DNA of 64,000 bases from Mycolicibacter longobardus. GTDB taxonomy: Bacteria; Actinomycetota; Actinomycetes; Mycobacteriales; Mycobacteriaceae. Of the stretch, positions 9,010-17,398 are shown piece after piece (the first letter of the stretch is position 1; every line of letters begins with the position of its first letter). The notes under the pieces are model-generated. The model searched no databases. It was not told the origin of the DNA and saw nothing but the letters and a program-made list of their open reading frames with translations. The stretch is taken from the NCBI RefSeq assembly GCF_002102265.1, contig NZ_LQPG01000022.1:62001-126000 (forward strand), given 5' to 3'. Made by a program: the position numbers and the translations under genes.

Positions 9010-9276
9010 TCACGCGGGTATCACGACCCGGACCCCGAACCGTTCGAAGTCGCGGTCGAAAGTGGCGACGGCACCGCCGTACTCAACGGCAAGCGCGGCG
9101 AGGTGGGCGTCATTGCTGAGATTGCCCGCGGTGTCCAGCAGTCCGCGAAGTATCGCCCGGTGCCGGACCGTCGGCTCCACGACGACGCCGGCAGGTGTCG
9201 CCAGCCAGGCGTCGATGAGGTCGAACGCCTGCGCTGCCCCGTCAGCCAGTCGTGTCAGGCCGCGGGATCGCATCAT
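9010..9276 (-). pseudogene. Truncated PIN-domain toxin (VapC-like) remnant
   Basis: The 88-residue frame matches the C-terminal two thirds of a VapC toxin: DLIDAWLA, VEPTVRHRAILRGLLD, NLSNDAHLAALAVEYGG, ATFDRDFERFGV, with the Asp residues of the NDAH and FDRDF motifs that bind metal in PIN nucleases. Usual VapC length is 130-140 residues; the first strand with its essential Asp is missing. A stop codon lies in frame four codons before the ATG. In another frame the bases 9276-9290 read IDINA, which could be a scar of the lost N terminus. No antitoxin gene is visible next to it. Most likely an inactivated orphan toxin. Confidence 0.65.
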
Positions 9277-9375
9277 GCGTTGATGTCAATCCGCCACGAC
9301 GCGCCGGTTCGTACACCGGCCCCCGCCGCGGCGCGCCGCCGCGATGTTGTCGGCGCACAGTGCTAGGAAAGGGCC

Positions 9376-9564
9376 ATGGATGACCACTGCCGAGACTGCC
9401 GGGCGGGGTTGGACCACTGCCACGGCACGCTCATCCACCACGTGGCGCATGCCGCCGAATGCACCGAGGACGGCTGTCCCGGCGAGGTGCTGCCGCATTC
9501 GTTCGCCCTGGATTGTGAGGCGGTCGGCTGCCGGTGCGCCGAGGTGTACGCGCTGGCGGTCTGA
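9376..9564 (+). CDS. Small Cys/His-rich conserved mycobacterial protein
   Basis: A 62-residue protein with eight Cys and several His residues (MDDHCRDCRAGLDHCHGT, ECTEDGCPGE, DCEAVGCRCA), suggesting a structural zinc site. GGAAAGG lies seven bases before the ATG. I recall similar small proteins in other mycobacteria, where they are annotated as hypothetical. It lies head to tail against the phosphoglycerate mutase gene, four bases away. Function unknown; a metal-binding adaptor role is only a guess from composition. Confidence 0.65.
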   Translation: MDDHCRDCRAGLDHCHGTLIHHVAHAAECTEDGCPGEVLPHSFALDCEAVGCRCAEVYALAV

Positions 9565-9568
9565 GCCC

Positions 9569-10258
9569 TCAGCCCATCGGGTCGGTGTCGGAGCGCAGCG
9601 CGTCGCCGACCGGGTCCGCGTCGGGTTCGGGATAGAACGGCGGCGTCATCGAGCCCCACTGCACGCAGCTCCAGCGGCCATCGGTGATCGGGGCCAGCAC
9701 CACGGCCGTGGCGTTCTCCAGGTGATGGTCCAGTGCGAAATTGCCGTCCACCCCGGCCAGCGTCGCCGCGGCCAACCGGATCGCCGCGCCGTGACTGACC
9801 ACGACGATGTCACCGGTCCAGTCGTCGTCATCCAGATAGCGCATCCGCAAGTCGGTCACCACCGGCAGATAGCGGTCCAGGACCTGCTCGGCCGACTCAC
9901 CGCCGGGCAACGCCAGGCCGGGCTCACCGGAGTGCCACCGCTGATAGATCGCGTTGAACTCGGCGATCGCGTCGTCGTCGCTGCGGTTCTCCAGCGCGCC
10001 GGCCTGCACCTCGTGGATGCCGTCGAGTTCGCGAACGGTCACGCCGAGCGGGCCGCCGATCTCGGCGGCGGTCTGGGTGGCGCGGACGGCCACCGAATGG
10101 ACCACCAGCCTCGGACGGTGCGCGCGCTCGGATGCGAACGCCCGGGCTTGGTCGCGGCCCAGCGGTGTCAGCTCGGATCCGGGTGGGCGGGTGTCGAGCC
10201 GGCGGTCGACGTTGCCGTAGGACTGGCCGTGCCGCAGCAGCACCAGCCGGCCGCTCAC
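9569..10258 (-). CDS. Histidine phosphatase / phosphoglycerate mutase family protein (Rv3837c-like)
   Basis: A 229-residue protein of the histidine phosphatase superfamily. The catalytic RHG motif is in LVLLRHGQSYGNVDRR near the N terminus, and the second catalytic His in VVVSHGAAIRLA at about residue 160. The GTG at 10258 overlaps the pheA stop (GTGA), so it is coupled to pheA; upstream codons would intrude into pheA. It is the orthologue of Rv3837c. Family members act on small phosphorylated metabolites; the substrate cannot be read here. Its long-standing pairing with pheA suggests housekeeping. Confidence 0.88.
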   Translation of the reverse strand: MSGRLVLLRHGQSYGNVDRRLDTRPPGSELTPLGRDQARAFASERAHRPRLVVHSVAVRATQTAAEIGGPLGVTVRELDGIHEVQAGALENRSDDDAIAEFNAIYQRWHSGEPGLALPGGESAEQVLDRYLPVVTDLRMRYLDDDDWTGDIVVVSHGAAIRLAAATLAGVDGNFALDHHLENATAVVLAPITDGRWSCVQWGSMTPPFYPEPDADPVGDALRSDTDPMG

Positions 10259-11130
10259 GACGCCGCCTCGCACCCGCCGGCCGGTCCGGCGGGCCAGGAC
10301 CCCAGATACCGCACGTCGGCACCGCTGCGGCGCAGCGCCTCCAGCGCCTCGCCGACGACGCCGTCGTCGATGTGTCCGACACAGTCCAGGAAGAACAGGT
10401 AGGTGCCCAGTCGAGCACGGGTGGGCCGGGACTCGATCCGTGTCAGATCGATTCCGCGGCTTCCGAACTCGGTCAGGGCCGCCGCCAGGGCCCCCGGCGC
10501 GTTGTCAAGGCGCAGCACCACAGAAGTCCGGTCGGCGCCGGTGCGCGCCGGCGGCGGCGCGGGCGCGCCGACCAGCACGAAGCGGGTGCGGGCGTTGGGT
10601 TCGTCGATGACGCCGTCGGCCAACGTCACCAATCCCCGTTGCTTGGCGGCCAGCGCGGTGCTCACCCCGGCATCCACCTCGCCGTCGCAGACCTGCTGCG
10701 CGGCAGCGGCATTGGAGTTCGCCGGCACGACGTGGGCCTGCGGCAGGTGCTCAGCCAGCCAGCGTCGCACCTGGGCGCCGGCGACCGGGTGGGCGGCCAC
10801 CGTGCGGATATCGGCCACCGCCCGCCCCGCTGCGACGACGACCGAGAACGTGACGTCCAAGGCGGTTTCGGCGAAGATCTGCAGCGGCGAGCCGGCCGCA
10901 AGCGCGTCCAGGGTGGGTGTCACGCCGCCCTCGATCGAGTTCTCGATCGGCACACACGCGTAGTCGACGGCGCCGCTGCGCACCGCGTCCAGGGCGGCCG
11001 GTGTGCTGTCGGCCGGCACCGGTTGATGATCGTGATGGTCGCTGCCGGGAACCATGCCGGCGCCGGTCAACGCGAACAGCGCCGCTTCGGTGAAGGTCCC
11101 CGCCGGGCCGAGATAGCTGATGCGGGTCAC
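10255..11130 (-). CDS. pheA: Prephenate dehydratase
   Basis: Converts prephenate to phenylpyruvate in phenylalanine synthesis. The 291 residues comprise a catalytic periplasmic-binding-like domain (start ISYLGPAGTFTE, PIENSIEGGV, and the TRFVLVG motif carrying the catalytic Thr) and a C-terminal ACT regulatory domain (about residues 195-280, LDNAPGALAAALTEF, GIDLTRIESRP), the site of Phe feedback. It is the orthologue of Rv3838c and is slightly shorter than that protein. It is followed by the mutase gene with overlapping codons. The divergent neighbour at 11333 is iron regulated, but no iron box faces pheA. Confidence 0.95.
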   Translation of the reverse strand: MTRISYLGPAGTFTEAALFALTGAGMVPGSDHHDHQPVPADSTPAALDAVRSGAVDYACVPIENSIEGGVTPTLDALAAGSPLQIFAETALDVTFSVVVAAGRAVADIRTVAAHPVAGAQVRRWLAEHLPQAHVVPANSNAAAAQQVCDGEVDAGVSTALAAKQRGLVTLADGVIDEPNARTRFVLVGAPAPPPARTGADRTSVVLRLDNAPGALAAALTEFGSRGIDLTRIESRPTRARLGTYLFFLDCVGHIDDGVVGEALEALRRSGADVRYLGSWPAGPAGGCEAAS

Positions 11131-11183
11131 CGGTCAACCCTATCGGCCGCGGCCCGCCGGCGCGGTCACCGGCGGCGCCGGCG

Positions 11184-11234
11184 GTGAAGCCAAGTGCACG
11201 TTCGACCTCGAGCGTGAAGCCAACTTCACGTTCG
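11184..11234. repeat. Two-unit interspersed palindromic repeat (copy A)
   Basis: Two GTGAAGCCAA-type units start at 11184 and 11214, exactly 30 bp apart. With its flanks the second forms a near-perfect hairpin: CGAGCGTGAAG, five loop bases, TTCACGTTCG (11211-11236). The same palindrome, in reverse orientation and again as two units 30 bp apart, occurs at 63401-63456. This is an intergenic repeat family, not a gene. Confidence 0.7.
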
Positions 11235-11295
11235 GCGGAGACGGCCCCGGCGAACTGAATTCCGCATTTTCGGTTGCGCGGAACCCCACATTTAA

Positions 11296-11314
11296 TTAAG
11301 TTAGGCTTACCTCA
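11296..11314 (+). promoter_or_regulatory. IdeR iron box upstream of the DUF2470 gene
   Basis: TTAAGTTAGGCTTACCTCA fits the 19-bp mycobacterial IdeR box (TTAGGTTAGGCTAACCTAA) at all but two or three positions, including the whole TTAGGCTTACC core. It ends 18 bp before the ATG at 11333, a repressor position. The Mtb orthologue Rv3839 is known to be IdeR regulated. Confidence 0.85.
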
Positions 11315-11332
11315 CTTCCGAAAGGGTGATCG

Positions 11333-12166
11333 ATGGCCACCACCACAGCGGCAACCGTCCCGACGTCCGCAGAGCGGATCCGCAGCGCCTGCATTCGCGG
11401 TCAGGCACTGCTGGCGATCGCCGACTCTGCCGACGCCGCGCCGGTCAACGCGCCGGTCTGCCACCTGCTGCCGGACGGATCCGTGGTGGTCGCGGTGCCC
11501 ATCGGCGACCCGGTCGCCGAGGCCGCCGCCGAGTCCGGTGTCCAGGCGATGCTGGAGCTGACCGATCATGCGCCGTTGCGGCTACGCGAACGGGTCCGGG
11601 CGCTGGTGTGGATCCGAGGCCTGCTGCGGCAGGTACCCGAGCAGGAGATCGCCCCGCTGCTGGACCGGATCGCCACGGTCAACCCGAATCCAGCACTGCT
11701 CCAGGTGGTCTCACCGCGCTCGTCGAAGAGGTTCCGCGACTTCGGCGCACCGGAGGGCGGCGACGCCGAGGCCGGCTACGCGCTGCTGCGGCTCACCCCG
11801 GACTCGGCGGTACTGGCCGATGCCACCGGAGCCGAGGCGGTCGCCGTCAGTGAGCTGCTGGCCGCCCGCCCAGACCCGTTCTGCGCCATCGAGGCGCACT
11901 GGCTGCACCACCTGGACTCGGCGCACCCCGAGATGGTCGCTCGGCTGGCCGCCGCCAAACTGCCGCCGCAGCTGCGGCGCGGGCAGGCCCGTCCGCTCGC
12001 CGTGGACCGCTACGGCATGTGGCTGCGGGTCGAGGCCCGCGACGGTGACCGCGACGTCCGGCTGAGCTTCCCGCAGCCGGTCGAGGACGTGATGAGCCTG
12101 AACCGGGCGGTGCGCGCGCTGATGGGCTGCCCTTTCCTCAACGGGCTGCAGGCCCGTCGCCCGTAG
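11333..12166 (+). CDS. DUF2470-domain protein, iron-regulated (Rv3839-like)
   Basis: A 277-residue cytoplasmic protein. The N-terminal half looks like the flavin-oxidase-like or HugZ-like fold (HLLPDGSVVVAVP, RERVRALVWIRGLL). The C-terminal part is a DUF2470 domain (FCAIEAHWLHHLDSAHPEMV, then DRYGMWLRVEARDGDRDVRLSF). DUF2470 is associated with haem-iron utilisation and haem binding in other bacteria. An IdeR box lies just upstream, so expression should rise when iron is low. GAAAGG serves as ribosome site before the ATG at 11333. It is the orthologue of Rv3839. A haem-related role is inference. Confidence 0.85.
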   Translation: MATTTAATVPTSAERIRSACIRGQALLAIADSADAAPVNAPVCHLLPDGSVVVAVPIGDPVAEAAAESGVQAMLELTDHAPLRLRERVRALVWIRGLLRQVPEQEIAPLLDRIATVNPNPALLQVVSPRSSKRFRDFGAPEGGDAEAGYALLRLTPDSAVLADATGAEAVAVSELLAARPDPFCAIEAHWLHHLDSAHPEMVARLAAAKLPPQLRRGQARPLAVDRYGMWLRVEARDGDRDVRLSFPQPVEDVMSLNRAVRALMGCPFLNGLQARRP

Positions 12167-12189
12167 CCGGTAGCGGTTACCGTGGCGAG

Positions 12190-12942
12190 GTGACCGAGCC
12201 GGCGGCCCAGCGACGCGCACTGCGCCTGGAGATCGCCCTGGTGCTGGCGGTCACCTACGGGCTGAGCGCCGCCACCGCGATCCTGCAGCTCGCCGACGCG
12301 GTGCTGCGTGATCTCAGCGCCCAGCGGATCCCCCTGAATCCGCGCCGGTCCTATTTCGACCTCATCGATCTGGGCCTGAATGTCGCCTGGGCGGCGCAGC
12401 TGATCGCCTGGGGCGCCCTGGCCCTATACCTGCTGTGGCGCAGTGGATACGGTCCCGCCCGCATCGGGCTGGATCGGTCACCCCGCCGCTCCGACCTGGC
12501 CGGCGGCCTCGGTCTGGCCGCCCTGATCGGCCTGCCCGGGCTGGGCCTGTACCTGCTGGCGCGAACCCTGGGCCTCAACGCCGACGTGATCCCCGCGGCG
12601 ATCAACGACACCTGGTGGCGCGCCCCCATGCTGATCGTGATCGCGTTCGCCAATGCCTTCGCCGAGGAGGTGATCGTCGTCGGCTATCTGCTGACCCGGC
12701 TGCGGCAACTGCGCGTCTCGCCGTGGGTGGCGGTGGCCTGTTCAGCCCTGCTACGCGGCGCCTACCACCTCTACCAGGGGTTCGGCGCCGGCCTGGGGAA
12801 CGTCGCGATGGGTCTGGTGTTCGGCTACACCTGGCAGCGCACCGGCCGGCTGTGGCCGCTGATCCTCGCGCACGGCCTGATCGACACCGTGGCGTTCGTC
12901 GGGTACACGCTGTTCGCCGACCAGCTGAGCTGGCTGCGGTGA
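12190..12942 (+). CDS. CPBP-family intramembrane metalloprotease-like protein
   Basis: A 250-residue protein with about seven or eight hydrophobic segments. The CPBP (CAAX protease and bacteriocin-processing, Abi) motifs are present: the Glu-Glu pair in FAEEVIVVGYLLTRL (about residues 156-170), a His in RGAYHLYQGFG, and a final AHGLIDTVAF. The first motif is normally EExxxR; here the Arg is displaced, as I recall from other mycobacterial copies. The GTG at 12190 lies 23 bp after the DUF2470 gene, so the two may form a transcription unit. Substrate unknown. Confidence 0.8.
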   Translation: MTEPAAQRRALRLEIALVLAVTYGLSAATAILQLADAVLRDLSAQRIPLNPRRSYFDLIDLGLNVAWAAQLIAWGALALYLLWRSGYGPARIGLDRSPRRSDLAGGLGLAALIGLPGLGLYLLARTLGLNADVIPAAINDTWWRAPMLIVIAFANAFAEEVIVVGYLLTRLRQLRVSPWVAVACSALLRGAYHLYQGFGAGLGNVAMGLVFGYTWQRTGRLWPLILAHGLIDTVAFVGYTLFADQLSWLR

Positions 12943-12951
12943 CGGCCTTCG

Positions 12952-15288
12952 CTAACCGCCCGCGACGCGCGTCACGGTGACGCTGATGGTGCCGGCGCCG
13001 GCGTTGGATTCGATGACCAGCACCGGGGCGTTGTTCGCCGAGACGACCTCGCCGCCGGTGATGCTGACCTGGTAGCCGTTCGGGAACTGGAGGTCCGGGA
13101 TCGAGATCCTGGTCTCCGACCCGGCGCCGAAGCTGCCCGACCCGTCGGCCATCGCCGTGGAGTAGCTGAACGAGAAGACGCCGTTGTTGAACGACCAGCT
13201 GTTCGGGATGCCGGCGATCACCTGCGGGTACGGCTGGGCCAGCGTCTCCACGACGGGCACGTCGACGTTGCCGCCGGTCGGCGGCAGGTTGGTGTTGTGT
13301 ACCAGCGACCCCGCCTCGTTGGTGTAGCCCCAGTACAGCCAACCGAACTTGTGCGGGTCGATCGAGTTCAGCTGGCTGGTGATGGTGTCGAGGTTGCGGG
13401 TGGCACCGAACTCGGTGACCACCCCCGGGACGTCGTAGCGGTCGATGTAGTGCTGGGCGCCGCTCACCATCATCCCGTCCCACAGTGAGCAGCCGGTGGC
13501 GGTGCCACCGCCCAGGGCGTCGAAGATGCAGTAGGTGTGGAACGCGAACACGGTGTTGTCGTCGTCGACTGCGCCGATGTGAGTTGCCGGGGTCACGTTG
13601 CCGAACAGCACATTCGGCTCGTAGTACACCGTGGTGTGCGGGTCGACCGACCGGATCGCCGAGGTCACCTGGTCGTAGAACGGGGTCAGCGTCTCGCGGT
13701 CGAAGTGCGGGTTGCCGAGCAGGCTGGCCAACCACGGCGACCCGGCCCACGGCTCGTTCATGATCTCGTAGCCGGCCACGCCGGGAGTGCCGCCCAGGTA
13801 GTTGGCTGTGACCTGCCACATCCGGGCGTAGGAGTTCAGCAGGCCGACTCCGTCCACCTTCTCGTTGGACCAGAAGGCATCCCAGGCCTGGTTCTGTGCG
13901 GGGTTGAGCGCGTAGCCGAACGGGAACGGCGCGCTGGTGTCGTTGTCGTCGGGGTTGAACATCGTCGCCCAGTCCGGCGCGCCATGGCCGCCGATCTCCG
14001 AGCCGTACAGATCCTGGTGCATGTCGATGATGCTGACGATGCCATGCGCCTTGAGCGTCTCGATGGTGTCCTTGACCGACTCCAGGTAGGCGAAGTCGTA
14101 CACCCCGGGCTGCGGCTCGATCTGTTCCCAATACACGCCCAACCGCACCGCGGTGAAACCGTTGGCGGCCAGGAATGCCGCGTCGTCGTCGTCAAACCCG
14201 TTGCCGCCGGGCGAGAACGGCGGCGACTTGTATACCTGGTTGACACCCTGCAGGATGACCACCCGGCCGTCGTGGTCGACGATCCACTTGCCGGCGGTGG
14301 CGAGTTCGGCCGGCCCTCTCTCCGGGGCTCCATCCAGCGTGCCGAAGTTGCCGACCGCGCCGTGGGTGCCCAGCGCGCCGGCGAGGCCGCCGGCCCCGCC
14401 CAGGCCGGGCAGGTCACCCTGGCTCTGGTAGACGCCGTTGCCGGCGTCGCCGCCGTCGCCTCCGCCGCCGAACCACGCCGAGCCGTTGCCGCCGTCACCA
14501 CCGTTGCCGCCGATGTGGGTGCCGTCGCCTCCGGCGCCTCCGGCCCCACCGACACCCAGCATCCACCCGATCCCGGCACCGCCGGCCCCCCCGTTACCGC
14601 CGACCACCCCGTCGCCGCCGGCGCCGCCGACGCCCCCGACGCCCATGTACCACCCGCCGGTCCCGCCGACACCGCCGGCGCCGCCCTCTCCACCGGCGCC
14701 GCCCGCACCGCCGTTGCCGAAGAACCCGGCTGCTCCACCGGCACCGCCGACGCCGTTGACCTCGGTGTTGTCCCAGCCGGCCCCACCGTCACCGAACAAC
14801 CAGCCCCCCGCACCACCGGCGGCCGACGCCTCCGTACCGGCCGCACCGTCGCCGATCGCCATGCCCAGCCCCAGCGCCCCACTGAGCTGGTTGAATCCGT
14901 CGACGATCGGCGCCATCCACGCGCTGCTGACCAAGCTGTCGATACCGGTGTACAGCGGGGTGTAGACCCAGTCCTGCACCAACGCGGTCAGGTCCGGGGC
15001 GAACAGGCTCGGCGACGCTGCCGCGGCCCCGGCCAGCACGCCGTCCCAGTTCGCCGGCTCGAAGAACGCCTCCCAGGACGCCGGGTTGAACACCGCCGCC
15101 CAGTCCGTCCAGCCGGTGGTCGCATCGACAAACGGCGCCAAAGCCAAGTCGAAGACGTCGTCGAAACCCTCGGCAGAGGCCGTCGGCGCCGCGGCCAGCG
15201 GCGTCACCCCGAACGCGAGAAACGCGCCGACCGCCGTACCCAATCCGACAACCCGGCGATTCCGCTTCGTGCTGCGCTGACGAGCCAT
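12952..15288 (-). CDS. Secreted PGRS-like protein fused to a GH5 endoglycoceramidase-like domain
   Basis: 778 residues from the ATG at 15288. The order is: a basic start and hydrophobic signal (about 1-38, ending PTASAEG); a unique region (to about 150); a Gly/Ala-rich PGRS-like stretch with repeated GGAGG and GNGG units (about 155-320); a glycoside hydrolase family 5 domain (about 330-680); a C-terminal beta-sandwich (about 683-778). The GH5 start (DHDGRVVILQGVNQVYKSPP) and the terminal domain resemble endoglycoceramidases. The acid/base Glu is in EIMNEPWAG (about 512) and the nucleophile Glu in VVTEFGATRN (about 626). There is no PE domain, so export should use the signal peptide. It is convergent with the CPBP gene and divergent from the LCP gene. 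Substrate is inference. Confidence 0.85.
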   Translation of the reverse strand: MARQRSTKRNRRVVGLGTAVGAFLAFGVTPLAAAPTASAEGFDDVFDLALAPFVDATTGWTDWAAVFNPASWEAFFEPANWDGVLAGAAAASPSLFAPDLTALVQDWVYTPLYTGIDSLVSSAWMAPIVDGFNQLSGALGLGMAIGDGAAGTEASAAGGAGGWLFGDGGAGWDNTEVNGVGGAGGAAGFFGNGGAGGAGGEGGAGGVGGTGGWYMGVGGVGGAGGDGVVGGNGGAGGAGIGWMLGVGGAGGAGGDGTHIGGNGGDGGNGSAWFGGGGDGGDAGNGVYQSQGDLPGLGGAGGLAGALGTHGAVGNFGTLDGAPERGPAELATAGKWIVDHDGRVVILQGVNQVYKSPPFSPGGNGFDDDDAAFLAANGFTAVRLGVYWEQIEPQPGVYDFAYLESVKDTIETLKAHGIVSIIDMHQDLYGSEIGGHGAPDWATMFNPDDNDTSAPFPFGYALNPAQNQAWDAFWSNEKVDGVGLLNSYARMWQVTANYLGGTPGVAGYEIMNEPWAGSPWLASLLGNPHFDRETLTPFYDQVTSAIRSVDPHTTVYYEPNVLFGNVTPATHIGAVDDDNTVFAFHTYCIFDALGGGTATGCSLWDGMMVSGAQHYIDRYDVPGVVTEFGATRNLDTITSQLNSIDPHKFGWLYWGYTNEAGSLVHNTNLPPTGGNVDVPVVETLAQPYPQVIAGIPNSWSFNNGVFSFSYSTAMADGSGSFGAGSETRISIPDLQFPNGYQVSITGGEVVSANNAPVLVIESNAGAGTISVTVTRVAGG

Positions 15289-15488
15289 CGGTGGGTAGAC
15301 CTCATTCCTGCGACGAGTGACGAGTGACACGTGGCGACAATCGATGCGGCCAAGATAACAACTTGTTGGGAATATCGCTAACACCGCCTGAGAAAATAAG
15401 GAGAGCCGCGCCGGGCGGGGTGGCATCCAATGGGTGGCCGCCATCGCTGCCGGGCGCCGCACCGTTCCCGGGTGCGTAGATTGGGCAG

Positions 15489-16670
15489 GTGAACGGCGAT
15501 CCCAGGGCTGGCGGGCCGCAGCGGCCGTGGGGTCAGCAACCACCGCCGCCGCGTGAGCCACCGCCGATGCTGTACCGCCATCCGCATCGACCACCACCGC
15601 CGGCACACCGGCCGATGCCTGCTGCGCCACGGCCGGTGGCACAGCGGCATGCACCGCCGCCCCGTCCGTCCGCACCACCGCCGCCACCGCCGCGCCCACC
15701 CGTATCGCGTCGCCGGCGATCCTGGCCGCGCCGACTCGCCGGGCTCACCCTGCTGTTGGTGCTGCTGGGCGCGGCGGGCCTGGCCGGCACCGCGGCGTGG
15801 CTGGACGCCGTGCTGCAGCGCGCCGCGGTCTTCTCCGGCTACGCCGACCGGCCGGCGCCGGGCCGCGGTACGACGTGGCTGCTGGTCGGCACGGACAGCC
15901 GCGCCGACCTCACCGCCCAGGAGCAGCGCGACCTGAGCACCGGCGGGGACATCGGCGACGGGCGCACCGACACCCTGCTGCTCATCCACCTGCCGGCTGC
16001 GGGCTCGGGCTCACCGGCGACGGTGGTGTCCATCCCGCGCGACTCCTACGTGCCCATCCCCGACTACGGCGACGACAAGATCAACGCGGCCTTCACCCTC
16101 GGCGGAGCCCCCCTGCTGACCCGGACGGTGGAGCAGGCGACCGGGCTGCGGCTGGACCACTACGTCGAGATCGGGTTCGGCGGGTTCGCCGCCCTGGTCG
16201 ACGCGCTCGGTGGTGTCAGGCTGTGCCCGGACGAACCGCTCGACGACCCGCTGGCCGGGCTGAACCTGCCGGCCGGCTGCCAGAAGCTGGCCGGTGCGGC
16301 CGCACTGGGCTACGTGCGCAGCCGGGCCACGCCGCGCGCCGACCTGGATCGGATGGACAACCAGCGACTGTTTCTGGCCGCACTGCTCACCCGCATCGCC
16401 GATCCGGCCGTCTGGCTCAACCCGCTGCGCTGGTACACCGTGCCGCACGCCGCCGCACACGCCGTCACGGTGGATGCCGGCGCCGGGGTCCTTGACCTGG
16501 CGGCCCTGGGCTGGGCGCTGCGCGGCGCCACCACGATGCTGACCGTGCCGATCGGCGAGTTCACCGAGACCGACGTCGGCGACGCGGTGGTGTGGGACCA
16601 CCCGGAAGCCGCGCGGCTATTCGACGCATTGAGTCGCGATGATCCACCCACTCCCGGCCCGGACGAATAA
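15489..16670 (+). CDS. LytR-CpsA-Psr (LCP) family protein
   Basis: A 393-residue membrane-anchored protein. It has a Pro-rich cytoplasmic tail of about 75 residues, a membrane span (about 80-105) and an extracytoplasmic LCP domain with its hallmark residues: SRAD, DGRTDTLLLIHL, VSIPRDSYVPIP, KINAAFTLGG and RMDNQR. LCP enzymes transfer polymers such as arabinogalactan onto peptidoglycan. The GTG at 15489 follows GGGCAGGTG weakly. Mtb Rv3840, at this position, is a short LytR-type protein; here it looks full length. It is divergent from the PGRS-GH5 gene across 200 bp. Confidence 0.88.
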   Translation: MNGDPRAGGPQRPWGQQPPPPREPPPMLYRHPHRPPPPAHRPMPAAPRPVAQRHAPPPRPSAPPPPPPRPPVSRRRRSWPRRLAGLTLLLVLLGAAGLAGTAAWLDAVLQRAAVFSGYADRPAPGRGTTWLLVGTDSRADLTAQEQRDLSTGGDIGDGRTDTLLLIHLPAAGSGSPATVVSIPRDSYVPIPDYGDDKINAAFTLGGAPLLTRTVEQATGLRLDHYVEIGFGGFAALVDALGGVRLCPDEPLDDPLAGLNLPAGCQKLAGAAALGYVRSRATPRADLDRMDNQRLFLAALLTRIADPAVWLNPLRWYTVPHAAAHAVTVDAGAGVLDLAALGWALRGATTMLTVPIGEFTETDVGDAVVWDHPEAARLFDALSRDDPPTPGPDE

Positions 16671-16720
16671 GCCGAACCTAATTCCTGCGCTGCAATAGGC
16701 GGAATTCAGCGTATCCTATC

Positions 16721-16759
16721 TTTACTTAGGCAATGCTGACCTGAGTAAGCCTCACCTTG
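16721..16759 (+). promoter_or_regulatory. Two tandem degenerate IdeR boxes upstream of bfrB
   Basis: Positions 16721-16739 (TTTACTTAGGCAATGCTGA) and 16741-16759 (CTGAGTAAGCCTCACCTTG) each match roughly 12-13 of 19 bases of the iron-box consensus, one on each strand. They lie 39-77 bp before the bfrB start. Tandem boxes at this upstream position are characteristic of bfrB in Mtb, where IdeR activates the gene under iron-replete conditions. Confidence 0.65.
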
Positions 16760-16797
16760 GATGCGCACCCCATCTGACCAGGGGTAGCATCGCCGCC

Positions 16798-17337
16798 ATG
16801 GCCGAGAATGAAACCCACACTTCGAAATTTCATGCACTGCTTCAAGAGCAGATCTACCACGAATTCACCGCCGCGCAGCAATATGTCGCTGTTGCGGTTT
16901 ATTTTGACGGCAGCGATTATCCGCAATTGGCGAAGTTCTTTTACGCCCAGGCCGTCGAGGAGCGCAGCCACGCCATGATGATGGTGCAGTACCTACTCGA
17001 CCGCGCCATCGATGTCGAGATTCCCGGCGTGGACGCGGTGCGCAACCACTTCGACGCGCCTCGCGACGCGCTGGCGCTGATGCTCGACCAGGAGCGCACC
17101 GTCACCGATCAGATCAGCCGGTTGACCAGCGTCGCCCGCGACGAAGGCGATCACCTCGGCGAACAGTTCATGCAGTGGTTCCTGCGTGAGCAGGTAGAGG
17201 AGGTGGCCCTGATGACCCGGCTGCTGCGGGTCGCCGACCGCGCCGGACACAACATGTTCGACCTGGAGAACTTCATCGCCCGCGAGATCGGCACCGTGTC
17301 CCAGGAGGCCGGCGCTCCCCGCGTCGCCGGCGGGTAA
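16798..17337 (+). CDS. bfrB: Ferritin (iron storage)
   Basis: A 179-residue ferritin, orthologue of Rv3841. Ferroxidase ligands are visible: Glu in YHEFTAAQQYVAVAVYF, the ExxH of AVEERSHAMMMVQYLLDR, and later Glu and Gln positions in LGEQFMQWFLREQVEE. There is no Met haem ligand of the bacterioferritin type. The C-terminal tail (about 165-179) corresponds to the extended tail of mycobacterial BfrB. It assembles into 24-subunit cages that oxidise and store iron. Tandem IdeR boxes upstream indicate activation by iron-loaded IdeR. It is convergent with glpQ1, separated by 20 bp and a hairpin. Confidence 0.95.
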   Translation: MAENETHTSKFHALLQEQIYHEFTAAQQYVAVAVYFDGSDYPQLAKFFYAQAVEERSHAMMMVQYLLDRAIDVEIPGVDAVRNHFDAPRDALALMLDQERTVTDQISRLTSVARDEGDHLGEQFMQWFLREQVEEVALMTRLLRVADRAGHNMFDLENFIAREIGTVSQEAGAPRVAGG

Positions 17338-17356
17338 ACCCCGCGCCCGCCGGCCG

Positions 17357-17398
17357 ATCAGCCCGCCCGCAACCGCGCCTTGGTTCGGGCGGGCTGAT
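17357..17398. terminator. Hairpin between convergent bfrB and glpQ1
   Basis: ATCAGCCCGCCCG (17357-17369) is the exact reverse complement of CGGGCGGGCTGAT (17386-17398), a 13-bp GC-rich stem with a 16-base loop. It overlaps the glpQ1 stop codon and lies 20 bp after bfrB. There is no U-run on either side, as is common for mycobacterial terminators. Confidence 0.5.

Noticed and set aside
14400..14800. Possible CRISPR array in the PGRS repeats
   Set aside because: The repeats are short, in-frame Gly codon patterns without constant direct repeats or unique spacers, and no cas genes are present.
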